NCBI GenBank assembly: GCA_030849805.1
Contig: JASANZ010001762.1
Span: forward strand, 1 to 14,141
Source: Sergeia podlipaevii
Lineage: Eukaryota > Euglenozoa > Kinetoplastea > Trypanosomatida > Trypanosomatidae
DNA: 14,141 nt
Direction of reading: 5' to 3'
Part shown: piece after piece, positions 1 to 7,690 of the stretch
Layout: the number at the start of each line of letters is the position of its first letter
Position numbering within the stretch: position 1 is the stretch's first letter
Program-made: the position numbers and the translations under genes
The notes under the pieces: generated by a model
Databases searched by the model: none
The model's input: the letters and a program-made list of their open reading frames with translations, nothing else
What the model was told of the DNA's origin: nothing

Positions 1-894
1 TTCTTCAACCTGCGCAGTGCCGCTTTAATACCGACACTGGTACGGCCACTGGCACCACTGGACTCAATTGGAAAGGACAACGCTATGGAGCAGCAGCTAT
101 CAGACCTCCTCGTGCCGTTACGTGAGGGGCCACCACCGCTTGCATGCCACGTTGCGATGACTTGTGGCTCGCTCATCTTTGTCTTTGGAGGTCTCACACA
201 CGGCACAAGCCACAGCGCTGAAGGAGAGGAAAAAATAAGAGAAGGGGTAGCTGAATGTTATGTGCAGGCAACAGACGAGGTCTACGTGTTCCATACAGAG
301 TGGCTGATGTGGTTTCGCCACGCAAAACTTCAGCAACCGCAACTTGAACGACAGCGTTGGGGCAAGAGCAAGGGCAGCAGCAGTAGGCATATCTGGCCAA
401 GTGCACGATATGGGCACACTGTGGCGCCGCTCGCTGACAACGGTGGGGGCATCAGTAAAACTTGTAGCTCATACGTCATGTTTGGAGGTGCTAGGACCGT
501 GTCTTCGGCGCAGAGTACTACTCTATCGTCGCGGCTGGTGTCCTTGGAGGATACCCTCTGGGTATGCACGTGCCATGCGAACGGCGCGATCCACTGGCGC
601 CATCTGCAGATACCCGATGATTCGCCACTCCAGCCAGTAGTCTTTCCTGTATTACGCGTTACGCGCCTTTCTTCTAGTAGTGGTGAGAGGGATGGTGCGG
701 GTGCTTCCAGTTGCGCCTTGGTAGTATCTGGAGGCTCTTGCTCCATGGCTGCGGCGGTACGGAGCTGTGGAGAGGCGGGGAAAGAAGAGGCGGACGCAGA
801 GTCGACTCGTGGCAGCGCCTTTAGTGAATACGTGGAGCGCTGGTTAGGTGGTGCAGCGGCACGCACCGTGATCACTGAGTGCGTATTTGAGTGA
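1..894 (+). CDS. Kelch-repeat protein, 5'-partial (C-terminal part)
   Basis: The frame is open from the first base of the window to the TGA at 892-894. The first in-frame ATG is at 85, but 28 sense codons precede it and no pyrimidine tract/AG lies just upstream, so the gene probably begins outside the window. Numbering from that ATG, kelch-type blades are visible. A hydrophobic strand ending in FGG lies at residues 31-36, followed by a D-x-V-Y-V-F strand at 64-69. The signature S-A-R-Y-G-H-T lies at 107-112 with a following VMFGG at 131-135, then an L-W-V strand and a W-R residue pair near 158-172. A weaker ALVVSGG lies at 211-217. Kelch blades build beta-propellers that serve as protein-interaction platforms; a closed propeller needs more blades than seen here, which supports a missing N-terminal part. 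Codon use is less GC3-biased than in the CorA and eIF4B-like genes. No partner or catalytic domain is visible, so the role is unknown. Confidence 0.75.
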   Translation, partial: FFNLRSAALIPTLVRPLAPLDSIGKDNAMEQQLSDLLVPLREGPPPLACHVAMTCGSLIFVFGGLTHGTSHSAEGEEKIREGVAECYVQATDEVYVFHTEWLMWFRHAKLQQPQLERQRWGKSKGSSSRHIWPSARYGHTVAPLADNGGGISKTCSSYVMFGGARTVSSAQSTTLSSRLVSLEDTLWVCTCHANGAIHWRHLQIPDDSPLQPVVFPVLRVTRLSSSSGERDGAGASSCALVVSGGSCSMAAAVRSCGEAGKEEADAESTRGSAFSEYVERWLGGAAARTVITECVFE

Positions 895-1525
895 TACCAT
901 TCCTTCAGCCATCATTTTTTTTCTTGTTCTCTTTCCTATTCGCATGATTATGCATAACAGTTGCAAAAGTTCAACTTGCTGTCGCATTTCTTTTTTTTCG
1001 TGTTTGGTGATTCCTTTCGTTTTCTTTTTTCACCCCCATTTTCTGAAAGATTTCAGTATAGGTTTTTTTTTTTACTCTGGAGCTCCAATGCAGCTCTCTG
1101 ATGAAGCTGTGCGTAGTGCTAACATACACTCTCACTTCTCCTCGCCTCTGTACTCTGTCCATTTCTGATTAGAATCGTTATCATTTTTATCTATTTACCT
1201 CTCTCTCGTATTCTTGATGCTGTTGCTCCTTGACGTAGTTAGTGCCGCTCGAAGGCACACTTACATACCTGCAAACACACACATACATACACGCAGATAA
1301 ATATACATTACTATAGGGATAGTTTACAGCATACACAGGGCTTCACCCACGCGACCGGGAACACATCTGTGTCTTATCTACGACAACCATCGCAGTAGTT
1401 TCTCCTGAAGAAAAAAGAAGAAGTTACAAAAAGGATCTGAGTTGCGAAATCGTTTCTTCCTACGAGGAAAGGAATATACAAAGGGGTAGGTCAGTAATTA
1501 GCTGCAAGAAGGAAAGTGAAAACGA

Positions 1526-1552
1526 TTCCTTTTTTTTTTAAAGGAGATATAG
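1526..1552 (+). promoter_or_regulatory. Probable spliced-leader acceptor for the DnaJ gene
   Basis: A 14-base pyrimidine tract (1526-1539, TTCC followed by T10) is followed by AG dinucleotides at 1542-1543, 1545-1546 and 1551-1552. Use of any of these gives a 5' UTR of about 126-135 nt before the ATG at 1679. A second, weaker candidate is the AG at 1665-1666 (CTTTTAG), only 12 nt before the ATG and preceded by a CA repeat rather than a proper pyrimidine tract. The tract-then-AG arrangement is the known trypanosomatid trans-splicing signal; use of this site is inferred. Confidence 0.5.
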
Positions 1553-1621
1553 GCACATCACAGACGCACAGGTCAACGAGTGAGACACCATTATTGTGAT
1601 CACCCTTGTCGTGTACAATAA

Positions 1622-1652
1622 GCCCACTCACACAGACACACACACACACACA
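1622..1652. repeat. (CA)n microsatellite in the DnaJ 5' leader
   Basis: A short, nearly perfect CA dinucleotide tract lies between the main predicted splice acceptor and the DnaJ start codon. It would be in the mature 5' UTR if the upstream acceptor is used and removed if the AG at 1665-1666 is used. Confidence 0.6.
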
Positions 1653-1678
1653 CTTAACGCTTTTAGAAAAAAAAAAGA

Positions 1679-2845
1679 ATGACCTCACACAGCAGCGGAG
1701 GCCGCACTATGCGACTAATGCCAGTTCTTCTTTTACTACTGTTCTGTATGCTCGTAGTCCTCCCCACCGCTACCTCAGCGGCCTCGCGGGAGGTTGTGAA
1801 GGAGACCGTGGAAGCGGACTTTTATGCTGTACTTGGACTTGAGAAGGAAGGCGAGGACGCAACGGAGCGCGACATCAAGACAGCGTGGCGCCGCCTCTCG
1901 AAGAAGTTTCACCCAGATATCGCCGGTGAGACTCACAGGACCAAATATCAGGAGATCCAGCGCGCTTACGAAGTGCTGGGAGACCGTCGCAAGCGCAAAG
2001 TGTATGACATTCTCGGCCATGAGGGCCTCATGAAGCTGGAGCAGCCTCAACAGCATCAGCAGTTCCAGCACCCTCTCTTTCAGTTTTTTAACATGGGAGG
2101 TGGCGGCGGTGGTGATGGGAATCGTGGTGAGCAATTGGAGCTGCTCCTCATGGTATCTCTGGAAGATGTGTTCTCTGGAGCCGCCCACACCGTGAAGTTC
2201 TCGAAGACACGCCTCTGCCGCAGTTGTCGCGGTTCCGGCGCGAGGTCTGCCGCGGACGTGGTCAAATGCCCCATGTGTGAGGGTGCCGGCCGTGTGGCGC
2301 GCAGAGTGCAGGTAATGCCAGGATTCGTTCAAAATGTGGAGCAGGCGTGCCCGCGGTGCCACGGGAAGGGCTCGCATGTAGCGACCAAGTGCAGCAAGTG
2401 CAAGGGCGAGGGCACCACGCGGGAGATGGCGACCATCAGCGTGGATGTCGAGGCCGGCACGCCAGAGGGTCACGTGCTGACCTACGAGTTAGAAGCGGAT
2501 CAGCGGCCTGGCCAAGTGCCAGGGGACGTTTTGATGACAATCATCACAGCGCACCACCCGATCTTTGAGCGTAGAGGTGTTGACCTCTACACCTCCATGA
2601 ACCTCACACTGAAAGAGGCGCTAGTGGGGTACTCTAAGTCACTCAGGCACCTAGACGGACACGAGACGCTACTCACCAGCTCAGGTGTAACGCAGCATGG
2701 GACCACGATGAAGGTGACTGGAGAGGGCATGCCGAAGCACCATGTGCCGTCCGAGCGCGGTGATCTTTACGTGACATTTGGAGTACACTTGCCCCAAACG
2801 GTCAGCAGCGCGGATGCGGAGAAGATTGCCAAACTTTTCGAGTAA
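1679..2845 (+). CDS. Type I DnaJ/Hsp40 co-chaperone, probably ER-luminal
   Basis: Type I J-proteins deliver unfolded substrates to Hsp70 and stimulate its ATPase. The 388-residue product has the full architecture. A hydrophobic segment at residues 15-31 ends near T-A-T-S-A-A, a plausible signal peptide with cleavage around 34. The J domain is at about 46-113 with HPD at 78-80. A Gln-rich then Gly-rich linker at 121-149 replaces a classical G/F region. Four complete CxxCxGxG zinc repeats start at C180, C197, C224 and C238. The two C-terminal substrate-binding subdomains follow to the end. A signal peptide with four intact zinc repeats suggests a Scj1-like partner of ER BiP; a mitochondrial location is less likely because the leader is long and apolar. 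There is one N-glycosylation sequon (N308-L-T). The C-terminus is K-L-F-E, with no KDEL-type retrieval signal. Translation could instead start at Met11 (1709), which leaves a tighter signal peptide. J-protein identity is certain; the compartment is inferred. Confidence 0.92.
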   Translation: MTSHSSGGRTMRLMPVLLLLLFCMLVVLPTATSAASREVVKETVEADFYAVLGLEKEGEDATERDIKTAWRRLSKKFHPDIAGETHRTKYQEIQRAYEVLGDRRKRKVYDILGHEGLMKLEQPQQHQQFQHPLFQFFNMGGGGGGDGNRGEQLELLLMVSLEDVFSGAAHTVKFSKTRLCRSCRGSGARSAADVVKCPMCEGAGRVARRVQVMPGFVQNVEQACPRCHGKGSHVATKCSKCKGEGTTREMATISVDVEAGTPEGHVLTYELEADQRPGQVPGDVLMTIITAHHPIFERRGVDLYTSMNLTLKEALVGYSKSLRHLDGHETLLTSSGVTQHGTTMKVTGEGMPKHHVPSERGDLYVTFGVHLPQTVSSADAEKIAKLFE

Positions 2846-3557
2846 GGTTCAGGGAGGAAAGAGAGAGGGCGGAGGGGAGGAGAGAAGGTTTTCTCTTGTC
2901 ATTTTTTTTTTTTTGTATGCAAGCCTTCTTATCAGCTATACACTTCTTCTATTCCATATCGTTCTTCTATACCTTACCCATCAGCCCTCATTTGTGGTAA
3001 TTAGAGGAATGAGAGGAAGGGGGAAGGGGGGCGGTACGGCTTTGGTATTGACATTTGCGGCATGCTTTTCACCCCCTTTTTAATGCTTCTTTGGGCTGTA
3101 ACTTTCCTCCTGTATTGTATCTTATTCTTCTTCCCCTTGCCGTGAGGACGGGTGGTACGGCATTGCAGAAGTTCACTGTGTGCATAAAAGCATGGATGGA
3201 TGAGTATATAAATGCGAGGCATACCATGGAGGCTCTTTTTTAAATTTGTCGTTTATGTTTCCTTTTCTCTCCATTTAAGGAGGAGCAACAACGAAAGTTC
3301 CACTTATGTTTATGTGGGTAAATAGGGCACGTTACTTTAAGAATATGCGTGTTGCGCTTTTGTAACAACCCTTTGCGTTCTTTTTTTTTCTTTTTTCCCT
3401 TGGGTCTGGTTATTTATTTTTTTGCTTTCACTCTCTTTCACTATTGTTATCCTTTCATGCTTCTTTCTCTCCCTACTTTTTACTTTTATTTTTGCTTTCT
3501 GTAGTTTTTCCACTTTCTTTCTTGAACACGCGCTACCTTACATTCAGTTTTTTTTTT

Positions 3558-3574
3558 CTCTCTCTCTCTCTCTC
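3558..3574. repeat. (CT)n microsatellite within a pyrimidine tract
   Basis: A T run followed by CT repeats forms one of the longest pure pyrimidine tracts in the DnaJ-CorA gap. It could act as a distal splice or polyadenylation-coupling tract, but it is about 430 bases from the CorA start, so a closer signal is more likely used. Confidence 0.55.
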
Positions 3575-3925
3575 TGGTATATCCACACTTAAATGAATCA
3601 CCGCTGCTTACTGAGAGTGCAACGGCTTTAGGATCTCCCCTACGATTTTCCATTTTTTCCCTTCATTTTCCTTTTGTTTCTATCTCTCCCTTCTTATTCC
3701 GTGAGAGCACAACGGGAAACAAAGAAAAGAAAAAAGAAAAAATAGGGATAGCAATTCTGTATTTTATCAATTTATTCTATATATAGGTTTGCTATCGTAC
3801 GTTGACGTACCATAACATTTAGTATTTTTCTCTTAATATATATATTCTTCTTATTTTTGTTCAATCCACTCGCTCACTAGATAGTACGCACGCACCGACT
3901 GTAAGCGACGTATCTTCTAATTAGT

Positions 3926-3958
3926 TTTCTCCGTTTTTTATTATTTCTCTTTATTCAG
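3926..3958 (+). promoter_or_regulatory. Probable spliced-leader acceptor for the CorA gene
   Basis: A T/C-rich stretch (about 3926-3956) runs directly into an AG at 3957-3958, giving a predicted 48-nt 5' UTR. A second pyrimidine/T-rich stretch follows (3959-3983) with no AG until 4017-4018, which lies inside the coding sequence. An acceptor there would put Met5 (4019) at the very first base after the spliced leader. The 3957-3958 site is the simpler choice. Confidence 0.5.
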
Positions 3959-3992
3959 TTTTCTTTTTTTTGTTTGTTTGTTTAACTTCCTC

Positions 3993-4004
3993 TTGTACGT
4001 ACAA
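3993..4004. promoter_or_regulatory. 12-bp perfect palindrome abutting the CorA start codon
   Basis: TTGTACGTACAA is its own reverse complement and ends two bases before the ATG at 4007, inside the predicted short 5' UTR. At RNA level it could form only a 4-bp stem with an ACGT loop. A related inverted repeat (GTACGT-TG-ACGTAC) lies at 3797-3810. The palindromes are visible in the sequence; any regulatory role is a guess. Confidence 0.35.
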
Positions 4005-4006
4005 CC

Positions 4007-5230
4007 ATGAACGAACAGATGACCTTTGACACCCAGATTGGCAGCGGAGTCGTGGCGCTGCAGACCAAGTACTTTGTTTTTGACACTACCGTCGGCCCAC
4101 AGTACATGGCGACGCTGGACGACCTGCTCTCCTTCGCCGCCACCGCCAAAGGTCCTATTTGGGTCGATGTGCAAGGCGAGTCCGCTGAAAGCCGCCGCTC
4201 AATCATCTCCAACCTTCCTTTCAATGTGGCGGACATCCCCGTGATGGTGCAGGAGGAGGTGGCCGCGCCGACGGAAAACGACGTGTTGGATCTGCAGCCC
4301 TCTCTTGCGCAATACGTGTACGGCGTACTGAGCTGCTCCGCTGGCACTGCAAGTGGTCTCTTCATGGGCGACACCAGCATGGTTGACCACGGTGCCTTCA
4401 CTGCGGAGGCGCTCGACGAGGCCAACGGCATGGCGTGGTGCTGCTTTTTGGCGACAGAGAACGTGCTCCTCACCTTGCACGAACGCCCCCTCGTCGGCTT
4501 GCCCGAGGTGATTCGGAGCGCTGAGATGCAATTCCCTGCCGGGTTCTGCCGCGCGGACGGCACCCCCGCGCTGACCACGAGCGCTATCCTTGCCACCCTC
4601 GTTGCCTTCACCAGCGAGACGATGCTGCCCGATCCCACGGCGCTGCTCAGCGAGGTCGACTGCATCGATGAGATGGTGCTCCTCATCGCTCCGGGTAAGC
4701 GCGACCAGCCTGACTTGCTGCGCCGTGTTGCGCTGCTGCGTCGTCGCATTTCGGCTCTACGTGCCCTCCTCTACCAGAAGGAGAAGTTGCTGCAGGAGCT
4801 CGTAACGCCGGCGATGCGTGGCAGCTTCGTCTCCTGCGACACCGCGCGCACCGTAACCGTGTACAAGAGCGCTCTCGAGAAAGTCGGGCAGGTGGCGGAT
4901 CGCCTGGATGACGCACGTGATATCCTCAATCAGGCCAACCTCAACTTTGTGACGGGTGTGTCGATGCGTATGTCGCAGAGCTCGGCGAATATGGACTTCA
5001 GGATGCAGTTGCTGGGCCAAGTGGCGACTATTTGCCTTCCGCTCAATCTCATCGCGTCCATCTTCGGCATGAACTGCACGGTGCCGTGGCAGTCCGACGA
5101 CCACCCCTCTCTGGCTGCTTTCTATGGTATTATTGGTCTGATGGTGGGGTGGTGCTTGATCTGCAGCATCCCGACTGTCCGTGACACGATCCGGGGTAAC
5201 CAGGCCAAGGCAATCGTTCCTACAGACTAA
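4007..5230 (+). CDS. CorA-family Mg2+ transporter
   Basis: CorA/Mrs2/Alr1 proteins are pentameric channels that carry Mg2+ down its electrochemical gradient. The 407-residue product has the family layout: a large soluble N-terminal domain (about 1-240), a long helical region rich in L, R and E that would form the stalk (about 241-325), and two C-terminal membrane helices at about 335-353 and 369-388. The signature G-M-N is at 354-356, right after the first helix (context S-I-F-G-M-N-C). The usual aromatic before GMN is Phe here rather than Tyr. The connecting loop has D364-D365 but no M-P-E-L type sequence, so the outer acidic ring differs from bacterial CorA. There is no clear signal or mitochondrial presequence; the membrane could be plasma, acidocalcisomal or other. 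The start fits a 48-nt leader. GC3 is high, often a mark of well-expressed trypanosomatid genes. It is the last recognisable gene of the plus-strand array. Confidence 0.9.
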   Translation: MNEQMTFDTQIGSGVVALQTKYFVFDTTVGPQYMATLDDLLSFAATAKGPIWVDVQGESAESRRSIISNLPFNVADIPVMVQEEVAAPTENDVLDLQPSLAQYVYGVLSCSAGTASGLFMGDTSMVDHGAFTAEALDEANGMAWCCFLATENVLLTLHERPLVGLPEVIRSAEMQFPAGFCRADGTPALTTSAILATLVAFTSETMLPDPTALLSEVDCIDEMVLLIAPGKRDQPDLLRRVALLRRRISALRALLYQKEKLLQELVTPAMRGSFVSCDTARTVTVYKSALEKVGQVADRLDDARDILNQANLNFVTGVSMRMSQSSANMDFRMQLLGQVATICLPLNLIASIFGMNCTVPWQSDDHPSLAAFYGIIGLMVGWCLICSIPTVRDTIRGNQAKAIVPTD

Positions 5231-5330
5231 ACACGCTCAAAGACTTTTTGTCTTTGCTCATCGCTTCTGCTTTCTCTACTTCTTCTGTTCACGACCGCCA
5301 ACATCATGGTATTAAAACATATTGCAAGGA

Positions 5331-5352
5331 GGGAGGGGGGAGGGGGAGGGGG
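5331..5352 (+). other. G-quadruplex motif with single-base loops
   Basis: Four G runs (3, 6, 5 and 5 G) are separated by single A residues, the most stable kind of G4 consensus. It lies 100 nt after the CorA stop on the coding strand, at the entrance to the convergent region. In RNA it would be in or just after the CorA 3' UTR. G-rich, G4-prone sequence has been associated with J-containing termination regions in Leishmania; a role here is inferred. Confidence 0.65.
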
Positions 5353-5388
5353 AGGCAAGCGAAGCGTGTGCAGCGGCGGCGGTCTTTG

Positions 5389-5405
5389 GAGGTGTGTGTG
5401 TGTGT
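5389..5405. repeat. (GT)n microsatellite
   Basis: A short GT dinucleotide tract followed by G-rich sequence, directly downstream of the G-quadruplex motif in the CorA 3' flank. Confidence 0.55.
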
Positions 5406-5634
5406 TTAGGGGGTGTCGTTTGTATTTTTTTTTTTCCTACGCGAAAAGGGACGTTTTGTCAAAGAGTTAACAAATATATAAGTGTGTGTTTCTTACCCAC
5501 TCCTTCAGGTAGCAACACCAAAGGCAAACGTACCTTCGCAAAGAGGAAGAGACAACGACAGCAACAAGAACAACAACAACAAAAATACAAGCATAAAGGA
5601 AACGAAAAAGAAGAAGAATAAGTGACTGGTAGGG

Positions 5635-5658
5635 AAAAATAAAATAAAATAAAATAAA
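5635..5658. repeat. (AAAAT)n pentanucleotide microsatellite
   Basis: Tandem copies of a five-base unit AAAAT/AAATA sit in the CorA 3' flank. It is one of three unrelated pentamer repeats in the window (the others are at 9181-9200 and 12803-12831). Confidence 0.6.
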
Positions 5659-5733
5659 GAAGGACACAATTGGGAAAACCGTCAGCTCTTTTACATTTAT
5701 GTGAGAGCGAGAGAATTTGTGCAGTCCTCTAGG

Positions 5734-5768
5734 TATTATATAAATATAAATATAAATATATATATATG
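5734..5768. repeat. AT-rich (ATATAA)n/(TA)n tract
   Basis: A run made only of A and T with hexamer-like ATATAA periodicity passing into TA repeats, immediately upstream of the 178-bp duplication. It would be a helically weak, easily melted segment and a likely site of polymerase slippage. Confidence 0.6.
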
Positions 5769-5785
5769 TTTATGACAACCCCTCC

Positions 5786-6141
5786 TCTACAGTAACCAAT
5801 CAAAAGAAAAGCATACATAAAAGATCTACGTGGCCTATGAGAGGCACTGCCTCTCTCTCTCTTTCCTCTGCCCACCTCCCTTGCGGATGTCGTGCTCTCA
5901 CTTTTTCCCCCTGTTTGCTCACTGACCACACACACATTTCTTCGCACTCTCCCTCTTTCTTTNTCTACAGTAACCAATCAAAAGAAAAGCATACATAAAA
6001 GATCCACGTGGCCTATGAGAGGCACTGCTTCTCTCTCTCTTTCCTCTGCCCACCTCCCTTGCGGATGTCGTGCTCTCACTTTTTCCCCCTGTTTGCTCAC
6101 TGACCACACACACATTTCTTCGCACTCTCCCTCTTTCTTTT
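5786..6141. repeat. 178-bp direct duplication with an N at the junction
   Basis: Copy 1 spans 5786-5963 and copy 2 spans 5964-6141. They match base for base at an offset of 178 except for two transitions (5827 T versus 6005 C; 5851 C versus 6029 T). The single ambiguous base N (5963) is the last position of copy 1. Each copy holds a CT-rich tract and a CACACACA run and no gene. The last 177 known bases before the N repeat the first 177 after it, exactly as expected if two overlapping contigs were placed end to end with one N. A real tandem duplication would look the same apart from the N. Confidence 0.9.
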
Positions 6142-6180
6142 ACTTCTTTTTTTTTTCCCCGTTGCTTTTCATAGTGGGCG

Positions 6181-6310
6181 TTGTCCCCGCCCTGGGCGTT
6201 TCGCCATGCCGCGTCGGCATCTCGCCGCCCCGCCCCCCCGTGGCCGCCGGCCCATCCCCCCTCTGCCCAGGCGACGCAAGGCGCCGCGCTACGCCCGCCG
6301 CCACCGTTGG
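6181..6310. other. GC-rich island (about 80% GC) of unknown origin
   Basis: By hand count 96 of the 120 bases 6181-6300 are G or C, against roughly 43% in the preceding 60 bases. The plus strand is strongly C-rich. A 6-bp inverted repeat (ATGCCG-CGT-CGGCAT, 6206-6220) and a short GGCC-GCC-GGCC repeat (6242-6252) could fold. Open frames cross it on both strands but run into low-complexity flanks or the N and have no recognisable domain. It may be a gene or retroelement remnant, a structured RNA, or a compositional oddity. Confidence 0.5.
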
Positions 6311-6935
6311 GAAAGCCGGGGAAAAAACCTACCTTGAAGGAAAAAAGAAAGCGCGGAGAGAAGCAAAGAGGAGAGCATTTTAAAGGAAATGGTGGCAGTG
6401 CACACAGAAAGGAAAGCGGTGAGAGGAGGAGAGGGTGAACATTCTCTGGCAAATCAAAGGCAGCTTTTGTACGCACAATGCTTTTATTTGTTGTAATCTT
6501 CTTTTTTTTTCTTTGCTTTATAGTGTTTGTTAAATGTTATAAAGGGGAGAATAAAAGAAAAAGGCAATTTGCTGCTACTCAACAGCCGCACACTTTTCTT
6601 TTTTCCTTTTCGTGGTTAAAGATATTCAGGTTACCAACTGGTCTGGTCTCATATTCGCCCTATTTTGTTTTTTTCTCCCTCCTATTTTTCCAGCTCCCAA
6701 ACGCCTCTCTTTTACTCGTGGAGAAAACAAAACACACATTGCGTGCGAGGTGAATCTAGAGGGAAAAAATAATCAAACAGAAGGAAAAAAAAACAAGAGA
6801 GAGAAGAACCTTTCCCTAGCACCGTGGATTCACAAAGTCAAAACCATCCACCGACAAACAAATCTTAACCTACCCACATACACCTCTAGCGAAAGTAACC
6901 ACAACCTAACTCAACTAGTTTTCCTTGTGTGTGTG

Positions 6936-7091
6936 TTTTTTTTCGCTCTTCTCTCTCCTCACCTTTTTAATCACTTCGCTCTTTACTCGTCACCGCGACT
7001 CTGTAACAAGAACACCAACACCAACAACAACATAATGTTGAGAGGCCAAACCCAGACTGACCCGCTGCCATGCAATCAAAAGAAAGAATAG
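6936..7091 (+). other. Gene-like cassette: pyrimidine tract, AG and an 18-codon ORF
   Basis: A long pyrimidine-rich tract (6936-6968) is followed by the first AG at 7009-7010. An AAC-rich leader of 24 nt comes next, then an ATG at 7035 opening an 18-codon frame that ends with TAG at 7089-7091. This mimics the layout upstream of real trypanosomatid genes but leads only to a tiny peptide without known similarity. It could be a trans-spliced non-coding transcript, the decayed 5' end of a lost gene, or chance. Confidence 0.2.
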
Positions 7092-7690
7092 TTTTTTTTT
7101 CCTTACTTTTTAAATCCGTTCCGTGTTGCAAAGAGGCGGGCACAGTCAGGAGGGAAAAAGAGACCTGTGTCTCAGAATGAAACGCACCCACACACACACA
7201 AAAAAAAAAGAAAAAAGCATACACGCACAACGTTGCAAGTAGGGCTCATATGAAAAAAAGAAAAAGATGTGCATGTTTCGAAGTTTATGAGCCACATAGA
7301 TGAACCTGCTTCAGGTGAACGTCGTCGATCTTTTCTTCTTCTCGCTTTTCTCACCACTTCCTCCTCTTCTTCTTTTTTTTTGCTTTCTAAAGGAAGCAAT
7401 ACATGTAGGTAACCTCCCGCGTAAGCGCCATTCGCTGAAGGTGCAAGTCGTCTCCCTCTCTTTCTCTCTGTCCCCGCTTTTCTTTCCCCACACGTTTTGC
7501 CCGCCGCCGCCAAATATTTGTAAATGAGTCAAACCACAGTGGAACATTGTAGAAGAAAGAAAAAATAATAATCCCTACGAATAGCAACAAATACGGTGAA
7601 TCAAAGGAAAAAAAAAGAAGAAAGGAAAAAAAAAAACCAGCAGAAGACGGCTTCCTGTGTATATATATGTGAGTGTTTACTTGCTTGCGT

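Larger units (their letters stand above)
895..1678. other. Intergenic region between kelch and DnaJ genes
   Basis: This 784-base gap holds no supported gene. Its first part (about 905-1075) is T-rich with several T runs, as expected for a trypanosomatid 3' UTR. It continues with a CA/TA-rich stretch near 1270-1310 and ends with the pyrimidine tract and AGs that probably serve trans-splicing of the DnaJ gene. The small open frames here (for example 887-1168) are homopolymer-driven (runs of Phe) and are not credible genes. Confidence 0.7.
2846..4006. other. Intergenic region between DnaJ and CorA genes
   Basis: This 1.16-kb gap carries no convincing gene. It begins with a purine-rich stretch (2850-2888), then alternates long T/C tracts (for example 3378-3400, 3549-3574 with a (CT)n run) with AT-rich DNA such as 3770-3845. 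It presumably holds the DnaJ 3' UTR, polyadenylation sites coupled to the next acceptor, and the short CorA leader. Open frames at 2778-3083 and 3055-3243 lack domains and are dominated by low-complexity sequence. Confidence 0.65.

Noticed and set aside
1775..2473. 232-codon minus-strand frame
   Set aside because: It is the antisense shadow of the DnaJ gene, whose own frame has J-domain and zinc motifs.
3982..4749. 255-codon minus-strand frame
   Set aside because: Antisense shadow of the CorA gene; high GC3 in the real gene keeps the opposite frame open. No domain is visible in it.
6181..6310. ingi/L1Tc-type retroelement 5' end (ribozyme-like Pr77)
   Set aside because: GC-rich and preceded by a CCCTGG-like start, but I could not align it to a remembered signature or draw the double-pseudoknot fold, so I do not claim it.
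5892..6476. Overlapping frames of 163 (+) and 185 (-) codons
   Set aside because: Both cross the N at 5963 and the duplicated segment, so they repeat themselves and are probably assembly products; composition is low complexity.
6612..7091. 159-codon plus-strand frame
   Set aside because: It runs through homopolymer and AC-rich sequence (Lys/Asn runs, then Phe/Val), has no domain, and its last codons coincide with the small cassette ORF by frame only.
7172..7590. Several short minus-strand frames of 67-113 codons
   Set aside because: Made of Lys/Glu/Arg or Phe runs from A/G and T/C tracts in the strand-switch region; no motif or initiation context.
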